DNA of 64,000 nucleotides from Progne subis subis (lineage: Eukaryota > Chordata > Aves > Passeriformes > Hirundinidae). The stretch's first letter is position 1. Every line of letters begins with the position of its first letter. A program made the translations under genes and the position numbers. Below, in pieces: positions 12,134 through 24,631 of this stretch. The DNA lies in assembly GCA_022316685.1 (NCBI GenBank), contig JAKJHU010000005.1, positions 10,518,707 through 10,582,706 of the forward strand, in the 5' to 3' direction. Under the pieces are notes generated by a model that saw nothing but the letters and a program-made list of their open reading frames with translations, ran no database searches and was not told the DNA's origin.

Positions 12134-12312
12134 GGCGGATGCGGGGGGGAGCGGATGCGGGAGCGGGGGATGCAGGGGAGAGGGATGCAGCGAAGGGGGG
12201 TGAAAGGGACCGAATGCAGGGGCCACGGATGCAGCGGCGGGAGATGTAGGGACGACGGACGTAGGAAGGGGGGATGCAGCAGCAGGGGATGCAGGGGCGG
12301 AGGATGCAGGGC
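12134..12312. repeat. Imperfect GGGGATGCAG minisatellite upstream of TMEM181
   Basis: The core ggATGCAGgggc or close variants (ATGCGG, ATGTAG, ACGTAG) recur about every 14-17 bases, roughly a dozen times, separated by G-runs. The G-rich strand is plus. It lies about 110-285 bp upstream of the TMEM181 ATG and may form G-quadruplexes. Confidence 0.8.
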
Positions 12313-13662
12313 GGGCCCTCCGCGCACGGCCCGCGCCCTCAGGGCGGCGGGAGCGCTTCAGCACCACGGAGAGGGGCGGCCGGTGCCGGGGGGGTAAGCA
12401 ACGAGCTCGCATTGCCCCTGCTAAAAATATCTCTTTTATTTATTATTTTAAAACAAAACTGTTTTGGTCTCAAAATCATACCATCTCTACGTAAAATAAA
12501 TGCTCTGATTTTTATTGTTTCTTTTCCCCAACATGGCAGGTATGTAAAAGAAACCCTATGCTAAACCCACTTTTCATGGCCATGACACTGTAAATGATCC
12601 GAAACGAAGAATGATGCTGTTTACATTGTCTAAATCTAGAAACTCTGAACTGAACTCTAGTCAGTTTACAGAGTGCCATGTTACCTTCATTCATATTAAT
12701 CTTTCCTTCATAAACAAACTCACATTTAAACTCCTTTAAATTATTCAATCAATTGAAGCCCTAATTCCACCAACTAATGGCAGTGATGATATCCATATTA
12801 AAAGAAAAAATTCCATTACTCTTGATATGCAATCATTGTGTCTAGAAGGTATAAATATAGAAGTCGTCTGTACTACTTCCCTTATGTAAATATTTTCCCT
12901 GTTGACGTTCAGGAAGCTAGGCTGGATTATTTCCCAGCCTCGCCCTTAGTCTGTATTTTATCATATACTAAGACTGGAACACACATTTTACTTAAACTGA
13001 TATCTCACAAATGTGTGCTGGCAAGAGGTTACTCCTGGTGGTGCAGTGGGAGAGGGACAGACAATTTGTCTTCCCCAGCAGGTGGAGGAGAAAGGGAGAG
13101 GAAAGTTCATCTCTGACCAAGAATTTCTGTTTCCTATCTATTAATATTTCTAAGCTTGAGAAGACAATAGCAGGAGGATAAAAGCCACATGCACATTTAA
13201 GCCAGAGACAAAGGGGTTTTTTGTTGTTTTGCTGGTTGGTTTGTTCATTTTTTGAGGGCCCAGAGCAGCACCATCCTAGAGACACAATGTTCTTTGTTGT
13301 GCTGAACATTATCCACGCTGGCTTCCAAAGGTGTTTGTCCCCCTACATCTCAAATGCCATAGGAGGGTTCCACACCTTCTATGGAAGGCTGGCAGGTTAC
13401 TCACAGAGAAGGTATTGGCATTGACCATGTATTAACTCACCAACCTCTGCTATTAAAAACACCAGATAGTGTTTCAACCAAAAGATACCAGATATTACAG
13501 GATTAAAATTAGGCTTGTGAATAGCAAAGCTTGTGGGAAGACACAATCACCTGTATAGTCCCATTGTGGTCCACATTAAACACTCAAAAGTCTCTAACAT
13601 ATTGACAAAACAAGCAGTACTCAGGGTTGTATGCAATTCCTAGGTAAGATTTTTAAGGTAAA

Positions 13663-13684
13663 ATATATATATATATATATATAT
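13663..13684. repeat. (AT)11 microsatellite
   Basis: Uninterrupted AT dinucleotides. Confidence 0.95.
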
Positions 13685-14284
13685 TAGATTGTATCCAAAC
13701 ATTTCAGTCAAAGACATTTCAGCTTTCCTCATTTTAGTAAATGAGAAAAGCATTAAAACATATTTTTAATATTGAGGAGGCACTTCTATTAAAACTGCCA
13801 ATCTATTTTCTTTTGTGAAGATCTGATACGTGATGAATGGAACATTTCAGCTTGCTGCTCACTTACCCCAGCCCTGCAGACCTAACAGATCATGCTTCTC
13901 CCATTACTGGGTGTCTGTCTTTCCTGTCCAGTGCAGCCACAGTCACAGCACACACTGGGCTGGCACAGAAATGTGTTCAGTTCTGCAGGAAGCACAACCT
14001 GAGTAAAAGCAAAGGGAGGCCAAGGTTTCATAGACAGCTTTGCAAATAAGGTGCAAGAATAAGCAGCAGATAACCTGCACTGGGGCATGACTTACCCTGC
14101 TCACTTCAGGGTACCCCAGCTCATCTATGCAAGCACAGCACCTTCTGTGTCAGCCTGATTTTGCTGATTTTCACAGCACATGATAAAAGAGAGGCAGCAT
14201 CAAACCACATCTAAGTACAAATCAATCTAAAGTACTACTGAAAGTCTTACAAGTCTCTGCTAGAACTTAAGCATCTGGAACTCA

Positions 14285-14344
14285 ATTCATCCCCTGAGTG
14301 CTTCTGGACTACCTATTCATCCCCTGAGTGCTTCTGGACTACCT
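14285..14344. repeat. Perfect 30-bp tandem duplication
   Basis: The 30-base unit beginning ATTCATCCCCTGAGTGC and ending GACTACCT occurs twice in a row without a mismatch, so the duplication is recent. Confidence 0.97.
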
Positions 14345-14669
14345 GAGGGAGAGAAAAGCCCCAAGAGTCTAAGACTAAGATGTGATCAAACTCAACATCT
14401 GCACTGCATCATATCACATAACCTGGAGAGAGTTTATTTTTGAGGGTGAATCTTATCAGAAGTCCCCCTTCTCATTTTTCTTCCTGGTTCTCCCCCTGTA
14501 TATAGTGATCCTTTTGCAGCATCAGCCCCATGTATTATATTGTGGTAATGGTTAAATACAAAGCTTATTAATCCATGTCAAAGCACCAGGACTCTTTCAG
14601 AAGCAATAGCAGCTGGTGCTCAGAAGTTGAGGAAATAAATGCTGCCAACTCAAGTCCCCTTCCCACCCG

Positions 14670-14705
14670 CCCCCCCCCCCCCCCCCCCTTTTTTTTTTTT
14701 TTTTT
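14670..14705. repeat. C19-T17 homopolymer block
   Basis: Nineteen C are followed directly by seventeen T, after a C-rich lead-in. This is a polypyrimidine tract prone to slippage, so its exact length may be unreliable. Confidence 0.9.
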
Positions 14706-16288
14706 CCAGTAAAGGAACAAACCACCTGCTTAACAAACACTTTCTCCCTCAAAACTGTTTTGAGACAGAGAAAGGCAGTAGGCTTTGCTGGCTGAAAGGA
14801 GCAACTGCCTTTTTCCTTCCAAATTAAATTAAGGATGGGTACATCAGATGACACAGAAACAAGCACACGTCGGCACTGACTGCCAACATAAGAGAACCTG
14901 TGTTGCTGTCACACAGCTTCATTTATGTCCCTGAGTTGCACCACATACAGGAATTGTCACTGAGTATCCCAAAACTGCAGAACAGAAACTGCTGAGCCCC
15001 ACAGAAACCTCATGAGTTTGGTCCACCTGCCCTGTCATTCACTGCTGCCTTAATTCTGAAAGAGAATAACCCTTGCCTTGCCCCAGGCCATCATGTCTTG
15101 ACTGCCTTCTCCTGCCAGAAAACTGCTTTGTCACAGCTAACCAGCGATGTGATGATGATGTGACTCAACTGTTGTCACGTAGAGGATCGCAGCAGCTGCT
15201 GGGGACAGAAAGGTGACGTTGCTCAGCAGGAGGGCGGTGTTCACCGTGATGCAAAACTTCTCATTTATTTGAAGGGGTGGCACAGAAGCACAGCTGGGAC
15301 AGCCTGTGACAGATCACCCATAACAAATCATCTCTGAGCTGACAGCGGCTTTGAAGCCACAGCTGCTCTTGTCATCGCTGGGAGGAATAAAGCTCTACAC
15401 AGTCGGCTGCAGCTGGCAGTCCTGACCCTCACAGCAGCAGCAAGAAAGACTCATCGCTCTCGCCCTGTATCTTTGGAGATGAATCTTCCCTGCGTCCATC
15501 CTGCTTTGAAGAGATGTGAGGACAAGTAAAATAAGGTTTAAAATCTCTTTTGATCAAAATGGAAGAAGAATCTCTCGTGAGGTGATTTCAAGGAAGACAA
15601 AGAGGGATGCTGATCACACCTGTTCATGCTTTGTGTCTCAGTATGGCTGGGCTGCTTTTCTCTCGACTGTCACGTTGAGAGCAATGGGAAGATTGAAATG
15701 GGAACATAACTAGATTGCCTGTCCTATATATAAATCAACATTTTATATGGTGTTTCACTGTGATTATTGGCTTTCAAATGTCAACTACACTTGAAATAAT
15801 TACCAGTGGCATTTATTAACTTAAATATTCCGCTGGTATTAAAAGGATTAATACTAAGTGAAATAAAAACTCATCAACTTGTGATATCTAGATAACAACT
15901 AGTGAAGACTTTAGACCAACTACATATTTTTAACTGCAGCAACTTGCATTTTAGTTACTTTAGTCCATTAAATAGATCACCATGTTTACTTTTCAGTTTT
16001 CACACAGCATATTGCTGCGGGCGTATTTCAGAGAAAATTCTAAACACAACATTAAAACTACATATATGTCTTTTTCTAAAAAGTTTCATAGTGTTTGAGA
16101 AAATATACGTAATGACATATTCTGTAATTTTACTATACCTATTTTAGGCAGAACACCTTTGTTTTGATTTTGAGATGCCTACTACTCTTCCTTTGAAATT
16201 CATGTCTCTTGTGAGATACAGTCTTATCTCTCAAAAATAATTAGGATTGACTAATCATCATGCAAATTTTATAATCTCAGACTAAAAA

Positions 16289-16690
16289 TGTGCGGTGGGT
16301 TGACCCTGGATGAGCAGTAAAACTCCCACCCAATTGCTTGCTCCCTCCTACTCCCTTCCCTGAAACCTGCTGGAGAGGGGAGAAAATAAAAAGGACCAGA
16401 GTAAACAAGCTCACAAGTAGCAATAAAGACAGGGAGATCAATTCCGAATTACTGTTGGGGGAAAACTAGACTTTAACTTAATTATTGCTGATTGGTATAA
16501 ACGTTTGGGCACTGATTTGGATAACAACAAACAGACTTGGGGAGAGGGCTGCCCCACATTGGAGCACCTCCTCCTCCTCCAACCTTGGTGTTCCTCTGCT
16601 GCGGCTCGCTCGTTTTGTCCCCTCCTCCTGCCTGTGCCCTATCTTAAATATATTTCCCCAGAGGTGCCAGAGCTGTGTCGTGTGCTGGGT
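16289..16690. mobile_element. Degenerate avian LTR
   Basis: It opens TGTGCGGTGGGTTGACCCTG, then shows GACAGGGAGATCAATTCCGA, GGAGCACCTCCTCCTCCTCC, ACCTTGGTGTTCCTCTGCTG and TATTTCCCCAGAGGTGCC in the order seen in common bird ERV LTRs. The right end and target duplication are not resolved, and orientation is not assigned. Confidence 0.6.
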
Positions 16691-17899
16691 GCAATCTGAA
16701 GGTGTCTGAAAGCACTGTGCAGGGCAGCGCTAGCCCCTTGCCACCGAGCGCAGCCCTGCAGCTCCCGCTGCCAGCGCCCGGGTACCTGCTCCACGTACAG
16801 CGGGTCATTATCCACGCAGGAGGCTGCACGGCACTGTTCCATTGTTTATCGTTCCTCCGCTTCCGAACGGTTGTCTGTACGTCTCAAGGGAAGCAATTAA
16901 AACTAACGTGGAAATAGCGAAAAATGACAGGTATTTTGGAAAACTTCTCTCCTTTTAGAAGCTGATTATTTTCTACATACGCAGTCACACAGTGAATGGC
17001 GAGACCCTCTAGGTACTGCTGGATGTAACTAGAAACATGCAGCAACACCAGGGGAGGGTCTCATCCTGTGCTTGGAAGTCTCCTTTCTCCAGTCACTCAT
17101 TTCTGCTCTGAACTACAAAGATGAATATCCAGTAATAAATAGCATATGACTTTTCTTTTTTTCTCTTTTTCTTTTTTTTTTTTTCCTACAAAGTAATAGA
17201 GAAACATTAAATATACAGGGTTTTCAGCATGTGTTTGCAACCCACTGGAATGAATTAGTATTTTCTTGTGCAAACCAACAAATAGTACTCAGCCATCTAA
17301 GACTACAGCTAATTTCCAGGACTTGGGCATATTTCTAAGGTCCTAGGCCTGGGAACATATGTGGTTAAATCACGAGCCCCTAAGAGACAGGGACATCCTC
17401 AGGCCCGCACTCCTTCCCTTTTAGGAAAGAAAGAAAACTGGGCATGCAGACAGTGAAAAAGCAGGAGTGTCCTCCAGAAAGGTCATCATCTGGCTGATGG
17501 GAGAACCAAGACCTTGCCTATTCTTCTGGAGAAAATTTGCCTTTGGTCATTGCATGTTTCACACATTTACCTCTGTATCTATCCAAATTCATCTACCTGG
17601 AGCAGCCTTGTTTGGAACACTTCACAGAACTGAGAATCCACGACTTCCTTGAGCTTGTTCCAATGTTCATCATTTTCATCATTAAGTGTGTCTTCCTTCC
17701 TTTTGTACTTGGCTCCAGCCCCCAGAAATTACTGCTTGTTGTGCCTTTTTTCCTGCTAAATTAAAGTGCCTTTTGATACCAGTATTTTAATTCAGCTAAG
17801 TTTTTTAAGATAGTGAGAATTATTTAATTACGCTTTTCTCTGAAATAAGCTAAGCAGACAAATCTCTTGCTGTGAGGCATTTTCTTCAGTTTTTGAACT

Positions 17900-18780
17900 T
17901 TTTAGTTTTTCAACACCCTCCCTTCTTGTAAGACAGCTTAGAAGCCTGACCAGAAGTAGCAGACCCAGTATTTTATCAGGTGAAATCAATTCCCTCCTCC
18001 CACTGCCCTACTTACCAATCTGAGCATTGTACTAGCTCTTTTTGCAGGATTGCTACTGAGATGCCTGCTTTAACCTGTGCCTCCAAATCAGTTCTGCAAC
18101 TCCTAGAGCTAAATTACTGATTATGAAGACATGGGCACATTCTTTGCCCCTAAATGCATAGCTTTGCATTTGCCTGCATTAGAGATGCATATTGTCAGTA
18201 ATGTTTCACTGCTTTGTCGTTAGTGCTATTCGCCTTTCTGGTAGTTTTATGCCACGTACGGATTTCATCAAGTTCAGTGCTGCACCTGCTTTTGTGCCCT
18301 CTTAACTGTCAGATCTAGTACTTGTCTCTGCAAAATCCCACCAGAAACACTCCACTCAGCAAGCATTCCACATCGCAGGCTACTTTGTAAGATCTCTAGT
18401 TTCATTCACAATCCATTTAAAACCCACCTCATTCACACAAGCTATTGCCAATTTCTTTATTGAAACATCAGGGCACTATTTTATCAAATGCCATGTGAAT
18501 GAAATTTTATCTACAAAATGAGGCAATAACCTCAAATAATAGTGTCAAAGAACACAGTGGGGATAAGAACTCTTAGTTTTTCCTCCAGAATACCATGTAA
18601 CTTAAAACTACTTTCTCACGTTTACATCCTTATTATGTTCCAGTTTTCAACTGACTAATCCTTTTCATTATTTTGCCTGCATGGCTGGTCTACTTCCTGC
18701 TGCCTGTTTTCTTTTTCCAAATATTGTTAGTTAAGCATTTTGTCAGGCTCCTAGAATATATCAGACTGTATAAAACACAT
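17900..18780 (-). mobile_element. Ancient CR1/L3-like LINE fragment
   Basis: The run CCTAAATGCATAGCTTTGCA then TTTGCCTGCATTAGAGATGC, followed by CAAAATCCCACCAGAAACAC and TATTTTATCAAATGCCATGT, resembles the complement of old amniote CR1 ORF2. The equivalent sites in intact copies are the cATAACTTTGCACTTG and GACCCCACTAGAAAC stretches. It is highly diverged, and its boundaries are approximate. Confidence 0.55.
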
Positions 18781-20036
18781 TAGAACTGCCCACCAGTTGG
18801 CTGGAATTCTCTTCAGCCGGCACTGTGCCACTCTTGATGACAAACTAGACCAGTTTCAAAAAATATTGAAACAGGATGAAGCGACCCAGGTCAGTTCTGG
18901 TTACTACTGCAAGTCATTAACTATACTGAGGAATGAGTTTGGCAGGAGACTTAATTTTGTGCTTGGTTTACCCGTGTATTTGAGCATAAGAGGAAGGAAG
19001 GCGTTAACTGTGCTCAAGTCTAGCAATATGTTCTCCCACAGTAAGTAGTATGTGATACCATCTTGCATCGCTCAGGGTGACAAAGTAGAGCTGGTAAACT
19101 CCCACATTTTTTCTCAAAGTTAGCTCATGTACTTTGTACCTCATGTACTTTGGAGAGATTTTCTTTAGAGCTAAAACTGCAGAATTGGCTCCAGAACTTT
19201 GAATCTCTTGATACACTGCCTAATGCCTCAGTACTTTTCTTATGTGAAGAAGGAATTTCTTTAGAAGCATTTAATTACAAGGCTGTACGGTATGTTTCAA
19301 GCTACAGTAGGATTCCATCCAGTTACTGCTGTCCACAAGAGAGAGCTAAGAAGTATTAAAATTACAGTTCTTTGGATCCCAGTTTATACCAAATCCATGT
19401 CCTGGGTACTCCTCATTGCATCTGTACCATGAGCAATCCAGCACAGCAGTTTGCCTTCTCACATCTCAGCACTGCTCTGAAGACTCAAAATGCTTTGATG
19501 ATCCAAGCTGTCTCTTCTGGCTGCCTGTGGGTGTACTGTCTGGTCTCTCTGGGAATTACAATGAGTAATTGTAATCCTGCTGGTTTGCTGGAACCCACTG
19601 TTTTGCAGTTTCATGTGACCTCTGTTGCAGCAAGGATCTGTATCACTTTATTTTTGTGACATACTAGAAGACACTGCTGCAGCCTGCAGTTCTCTGATCT
19701 CTGGCTTTCCAAAGATTATGTTCAGTCTCTGCTGCTGCAGTCTGTATCTTTGTTCATCACCTGCTCCACAGGAAAGTATCCCTCTCAGTGAATTCATGCA
19801 GGCCCAGGGAATTAGGGTAAACTGTCCTGCCTTCCTATTCCTACTACAGCTGCACCTCAGGAACTGCTGTTTGTTTTGTGGATGTTTTCATTCTTGTGGT
19901 GTCATGAAAAGTCCCTGCCCACCCTTGCCACCCCCTCCACCCTTATCATCACCAACAGATCAAATTCCTTTGAGGGTCTCTGGTATGATCTGTGTAACAC
20001 AGCTGGAAAGCCAGAGTTGTGTTGAAGTTGGTTCTA

Positions 20037-20055
20037 TTTTTTTTTTTTTTTTTTT
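20037..20055. repeat. T19 homopolymer
   Basis: A run of 19 T. A second run of 19 T lies at 20395-20413. Confidence 0.9.
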
Positions 20056-22619
20056 CCTTTTTAATTGGCTTGATGAATACATCCAGGGAAATAAAGAACA
20101 AGGCAATAAAAGGAAAGCTATTAGAATATTGAAAAGCTGACTTATTCAATCACTCTGAGTCAAGCAGAGATGACTGTAGTTACAGGGCTTCTCTGTGTCA
20201 CTGCATTAGAAAAGTCATTGCGAGGAAGCACCTGGGGGGGAATATCCAGTGAACTTGGTGAGCTTGTAAGGCTCCTGGGAGTAGCACTCAGCTCACAGAG
20301 TCAATGAACCAAGGTCAGAAAATTCAGATGCTGGTGTCATTTGAAGAAGCTAACTTTAATAATGCTTTTGAAGACATCTGTGTTGCCAGATTTCTTTTTT
20401 TTTTTTTTTTTTTCCAAGACCCTACAGCCTTTGGTAGCTTCAAAGTAACGATTAAGCTTTTAAAAATGGTGCCCTGTCTGTTGGCAACATATTTTTGGCA
20501 CTGTAACATTTAAGCATCACATATTTATCAGTAAAAAAGCAGTAATTTATAAAGTAAGAACTATATACATTTACTGTTTAAAAGCATCCTAAACAGACAA
20601 CACAGTATTTTACCTTAACATGTTAATAAACTATAAAACATTTGTAAGATTCTATTTAATACAAAATAATTCACCTGTATTTTTTTCAAATCTCAATGAA
20701 ATTATGTTATTCAATATTTATTTTGATCTTCTGTTAGGCAAAGAGTTGCAGGTCGCGCCTGCAGAGGGCTGCAGTTTATAGCTCTTTGTTCAAGCAGCGG
20801 CATTACCGATTTTGACACGTACAATGAGCACAGACTACGCACCTGACAATAAACGTGACGGGCAGCCGTGGTGGGAAGGATCCAAACATCCACCCCCTGT
20901 CCACATTCTTCTGGGTGCCAGTTGCTTGGCCACACCTTACAGGATTGAGCGAGAGGTTTGCACTGCAGGAACTGACTCCAAATTCCAGTGTAATTGTACA
21001 CAGCGCACGCCCACAGCCAGCCGGGACCTACTTTCACCCCTTCTGGAAGAAAGGCTAGCACAAGAAACCAAGTGACACCAAGTATTGCCCACCACAGGGT
21101 TTCACCTCACATCTGATGAATTCTCCAGTTCTTGGTACTACACCTGCGTGAGTTTTCCGCCTCCCAACTTTTCCTCACTCCCAGCAGTGTTAACATCCCA
21201 AACAAGACACATAGGCTTGTTTCAGATCCACAAACATCAGCCTCAGGGGAGCATTTGGCTTCACAGATGCCTTTCAATCTTGTCCAGGCTTGGGCTTCAA
21301 TCATCAGGTGTTCTGGCTAAGATATAAAATTGCTGCATCCCAGGCTAAATTCAAGCACAAATATGTCTTCAGTGGTATTTGTGGTTGTTTTGCCACAAAT
21401 TTGATGAGGACTGGGCTGCTGATGGGATTAAAAATCTTTTTCCATTGCTACACAGTTCTGTTCTTGAAATGAACACCTGCTTTGCACCCTCTGTTGCATC
21501 AATCTGAACCTTTCTCTTTCTTCTGCCATCTTTTGGAAATATTAAACATTCCATTAATTTTGCAGCTTCATTTCATTAGTGCTAATGGCCTGATGATGTC
21601 AACATTTAGCTATCACTTCATTCTTTGGATTAAATTCATTCTTGTAGTTACAGAGACGATGATATCAGCAGGAATTACACTTTTAAAAATCCAGTGTTGC
21701 CAGTGCCTACAGAATATATAGGGAATCCTTAATCTCTCAGTGTGGTACAACAATTGGTGTTTTTCCTAGGAAATTCCTCCAATGTCCTTTCCCAAGTACT
21801 TTCCAACTCCATTCTTTCTGTTGGTCCTTAAAACATCTTATTTTTCTACTTGGATGTCTAGTTATTATGTTTCTATGTTTCATGTCTAAACCAATTCTTC
21901 CTGGTATTGTTACACTCTTCTTCCCTAACTTTACAGATTTTAATATTTTATCAACAACATCAGAGAAGAAATTAGCTGAGCAGTAAATAGATTAACAGCA
22001 TCTGCCTCATTTGTACCACCGCACCCTCAAACTTTTCTAGCAAGTTTTAACACCCACCTGATATTTTGAAGTCATATTTACCAACGATTCATGAGTTAAT
22101 CAGTTAAATCATGGCTGTCAATTGCATTGTCTGATTACCAACTTGTTAATATAATTATCATATAACTTAAAAATCTTGAGAGCAAATTTCATTGTACATC
22201 TTGCTCATTGAATTTCTTCAGCTGATTACTTCTCAGTTGCATGCCACACTAAGATTCTTCCAAAAGAACATAGAGATCCAATTTAAAGACTGATGACTTG
22301 ATACCATCAGTTGTCAAAATAATTTTCATCATCTGTTTTTTGATGAAATTACTTTCAACTTTGTGTCTTGCACTCAGGAATCCACACATAGCAGACTAAT
22401 GCAACAGCTTTTGGCACATCATAAATATTGATTTAACTTCATGAATTCCATGCTTTAATCTTTCAGACCTATTGTGCGCATCTAGGATCTTTTCTTCATT
22501 GGCTTGTGTGTAACTTCAGAGATGCCAGCAATCTTTCTATGAGGTTGCTAATTTTTATCTTCATTTGAATATATAAAGATATTTTCTTATGGGATGGGAA
22601 TTGCTCTTTAGTATGTAAC

Positions 22620-22955
22620 TGTGGGCCTGACATTTCTAAGTCTGAAGAGATTTTAGCCTGCTAGCAGTGCTAACTGTTTCCCAAGGGAAAAGTTCTTGAG
22701 AAAGCCTCTTCTCTAAATGTTCTTCGCAAAACAACTATCCTTTCTCAAAACAATCTTTCTCCAGGTGGTGTTCTGCTGTTTCTCTGGTTTCACCAATGGG
22801 ATTAGAGAGGTGTCATTCCGTGTCACCAATCATGTTAAGTCTGTATCAGAACACCTTATAAAAGGCGGTAAGAATTAGACAATAAAGCCTTCTATACTCT
22901 TTGCCTTCTGAGATACTTGGAGTTTTTAGTCTTTCTTTTGTGTCCTACAGTGACA
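22620..22955 (+). mobile_element. Solo LTR of an avian endogenous retrovirus (family A)
   Basis: The 336-bp element starts TGTGGGCC and ends GTGACA. It is flanked by perfect 6-bp direct repeats TGTAAC at 22614-22619 and 22956-22961. A TATAAAA box at 22857-22863 is followed by AATAAA at 22881-22886, the usual U3/R landmarks. No internal retroviral genes flank it. A 6-bp duplication suits alpha/beta-retrovirus-like (ERVK-type) elements. Confidence 0.85.
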
Positions 22956-23410
22956 TGTAACATTTCCTCTTACAGAATATTTAGACATAAGGCCATCATT
23001 CTCACCATCTACCACTGTATTTTGATTCTTTTCACATTTAATATTCTCACAGAAAAAAATTCCACAAAAAAAATTCCACTATCCACTAGTGGTAATGTCC
23101 TGGATGACCATCATTGTGGATTTTGCATTGATATATCTGAATACAAGTGATTGATGCTCATGCCTCCACTCAGGAGGTTTTTTTTATCCTTACTTGACAT
23201 TCTGCCTCGTATGTTGCTAGTCCCCCATCCCATGACATCTTCCCTGACTTCCCAGAAACCTCTCCTTTCTCAGGTTTACTGCCTTGCTCTTCAGAGAGCT
23301 TTCTTGTCATGCACGAACTGCAGTGCTTCTGATGCTAGTGTCTCAGTCTGTGTCATTTTACTCTTGCTTGAGTTTTCCATAATCTCCAAAAGTGGAATTT
23401 AATTGTGGAT

Positions 23411-23799
23411 TGTCACCGAGACACACAAAGCAGTCACACGCAGACAAGAGATTTTCGCAAGGCAGAGGTCCTTCCGATCCAGCTCACAGCCGAGAGAGCC
23501 GAGAGAAGAGACCCCTTTGTTTATTTCTTACTTTTTATACATTTGTGGGTCTAGCAGAAGATTGGTTTTTTGGGGTTTCCACCCCTCAGCCTCAGTGGCC
23601 AGACCAATTGTAAGTTACAATTGTTTTCAGGTTAGAAATACACAAACAAAGGACAGAGAATGAAAAACAAAGGATTTGTTTATGTTACATCTGTGGGAAA
23701 GGTAGAAAACTGCTCTAATATTCTACAGTAACTAAAAGATCTGACTCCATTTATGAAATTCAAAAAGGCCTTAAAAAACTCAGAAAAACCAGGGTAACA
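23411..23799 (-). mobile_element. Solo LTR (family B), minus orientation
   Basis: The 389-bp element on plus begins TGTCACCGAGACACACAAAG and ends CCAGGGTAACA. It is bounded by perfect 6-bp duplications GTGGAT at 23405-23410 and 23800-23805. It is the reverse complement of the LTR at 24632-25001. The complement carries the poly(A) hexamer (TTTATT on plus, near 23520). No coding sequence is attached. Confidence 0.9.
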
Positions 23800-24631
23800 G
23801 TGGATTCTGGCAGTTCTCCAGATGATGTATCTCCGTTTATGGCCTAAGGAGACACTATCAGCATCGGGAACTTCGGAAGTTTATAGCAGAACTTCCAGTG
23901 TGAATTATATATGTGCTGTGAGTTTTAGAAAGATGTCTTCTCTCTTTTCACACTTGTGTTCTTTTGACACAAATCTACTAAAACCTTTGTATTGTTTAAA
24001 CTTTGGATAAAATTATTAGAAGCATATAAATAGCAATACTAGCAGTATGTTTATGAACAAAGCTGGAATCTTGGCTTTAGAGACCTTCTAAGCCATACAA
24101 ATAAAACCTGTTAAAATGATGCAACAAACCTGAAGTTTATTTACAAACTACAAGTGACAACATGTGCTGTTTGCCACCTCAGATGACACTAGCTGCCACA
24201 TCAGCTCAAGGACAAAAATCCTAAGGTATGTTCATGGATCTGATGAAAACAAGGATGCTTTCCCTCATTAGAAAAATCATAAATGAGACAGAGCAGTCAC
24301 TTAAAAGTCAAATCACAGTTACATGACTTCTGCAGATAAGAGATTGCATTTGGCTGCCTCTCCATGAGGCAATTAGAAAACTCCATGACGTTTAAACCAT
24401 CTTTAGCATCTTCCTTTGTCTATAGCTGCCTTATACAGACTCTTCTCTAAAATAAACATTCTTTCTGATTACACAAAAAGTTAAAAACAGCTAAATGGCT
24501 TTGAAAGAATAATGAAGAAATTAATCTCACAAGAACTGTGCAACAAAGGGAAAAACTAAGTGCTTGTTTTAAGAGAAAGGACTATTGCCACAGAGAGCAA
24601 TGAGAACAGAGAACAAAGAAATGTCACTTCC

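Larger units (their letters stand above)
11690..12415 (-). promoter_or_regulatory. TMEM181: CpG island promoter of TMEM181
   Basis: A dense CpG/GC-rich block surrounds the TMEM181 ATG and extends upstream over an imperfect G-rich minisatellite. No TATA box is apparent near the start, as expected for a CpG-island promoter. Confidence 0.75.
12416..22619. other. Intergenic DNA between TMEM181 and TULP4, TMEM181-proximal part
   Basis: No coding exon was recognised. It holds the (AT)11, the 30-bp duplication, the C19-T17 block, a degenerate LTR (16289-16690), an old CR1 (17900-18780) and two T19 runs. Moderately GC-rich patches at about 15150-15500 and 20730-21300 remain unexplained and could be regulatory. 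Confidence 0.6.

Noticed and set aside
11579..12412. Frames of 120-240 codons extending through the TMEM181 island and minisatellite
   Set aside because: Only the 44-residue piece from the ATG at 12028 matches TMEM181. The rest reads through intron or the G-rich repeat.
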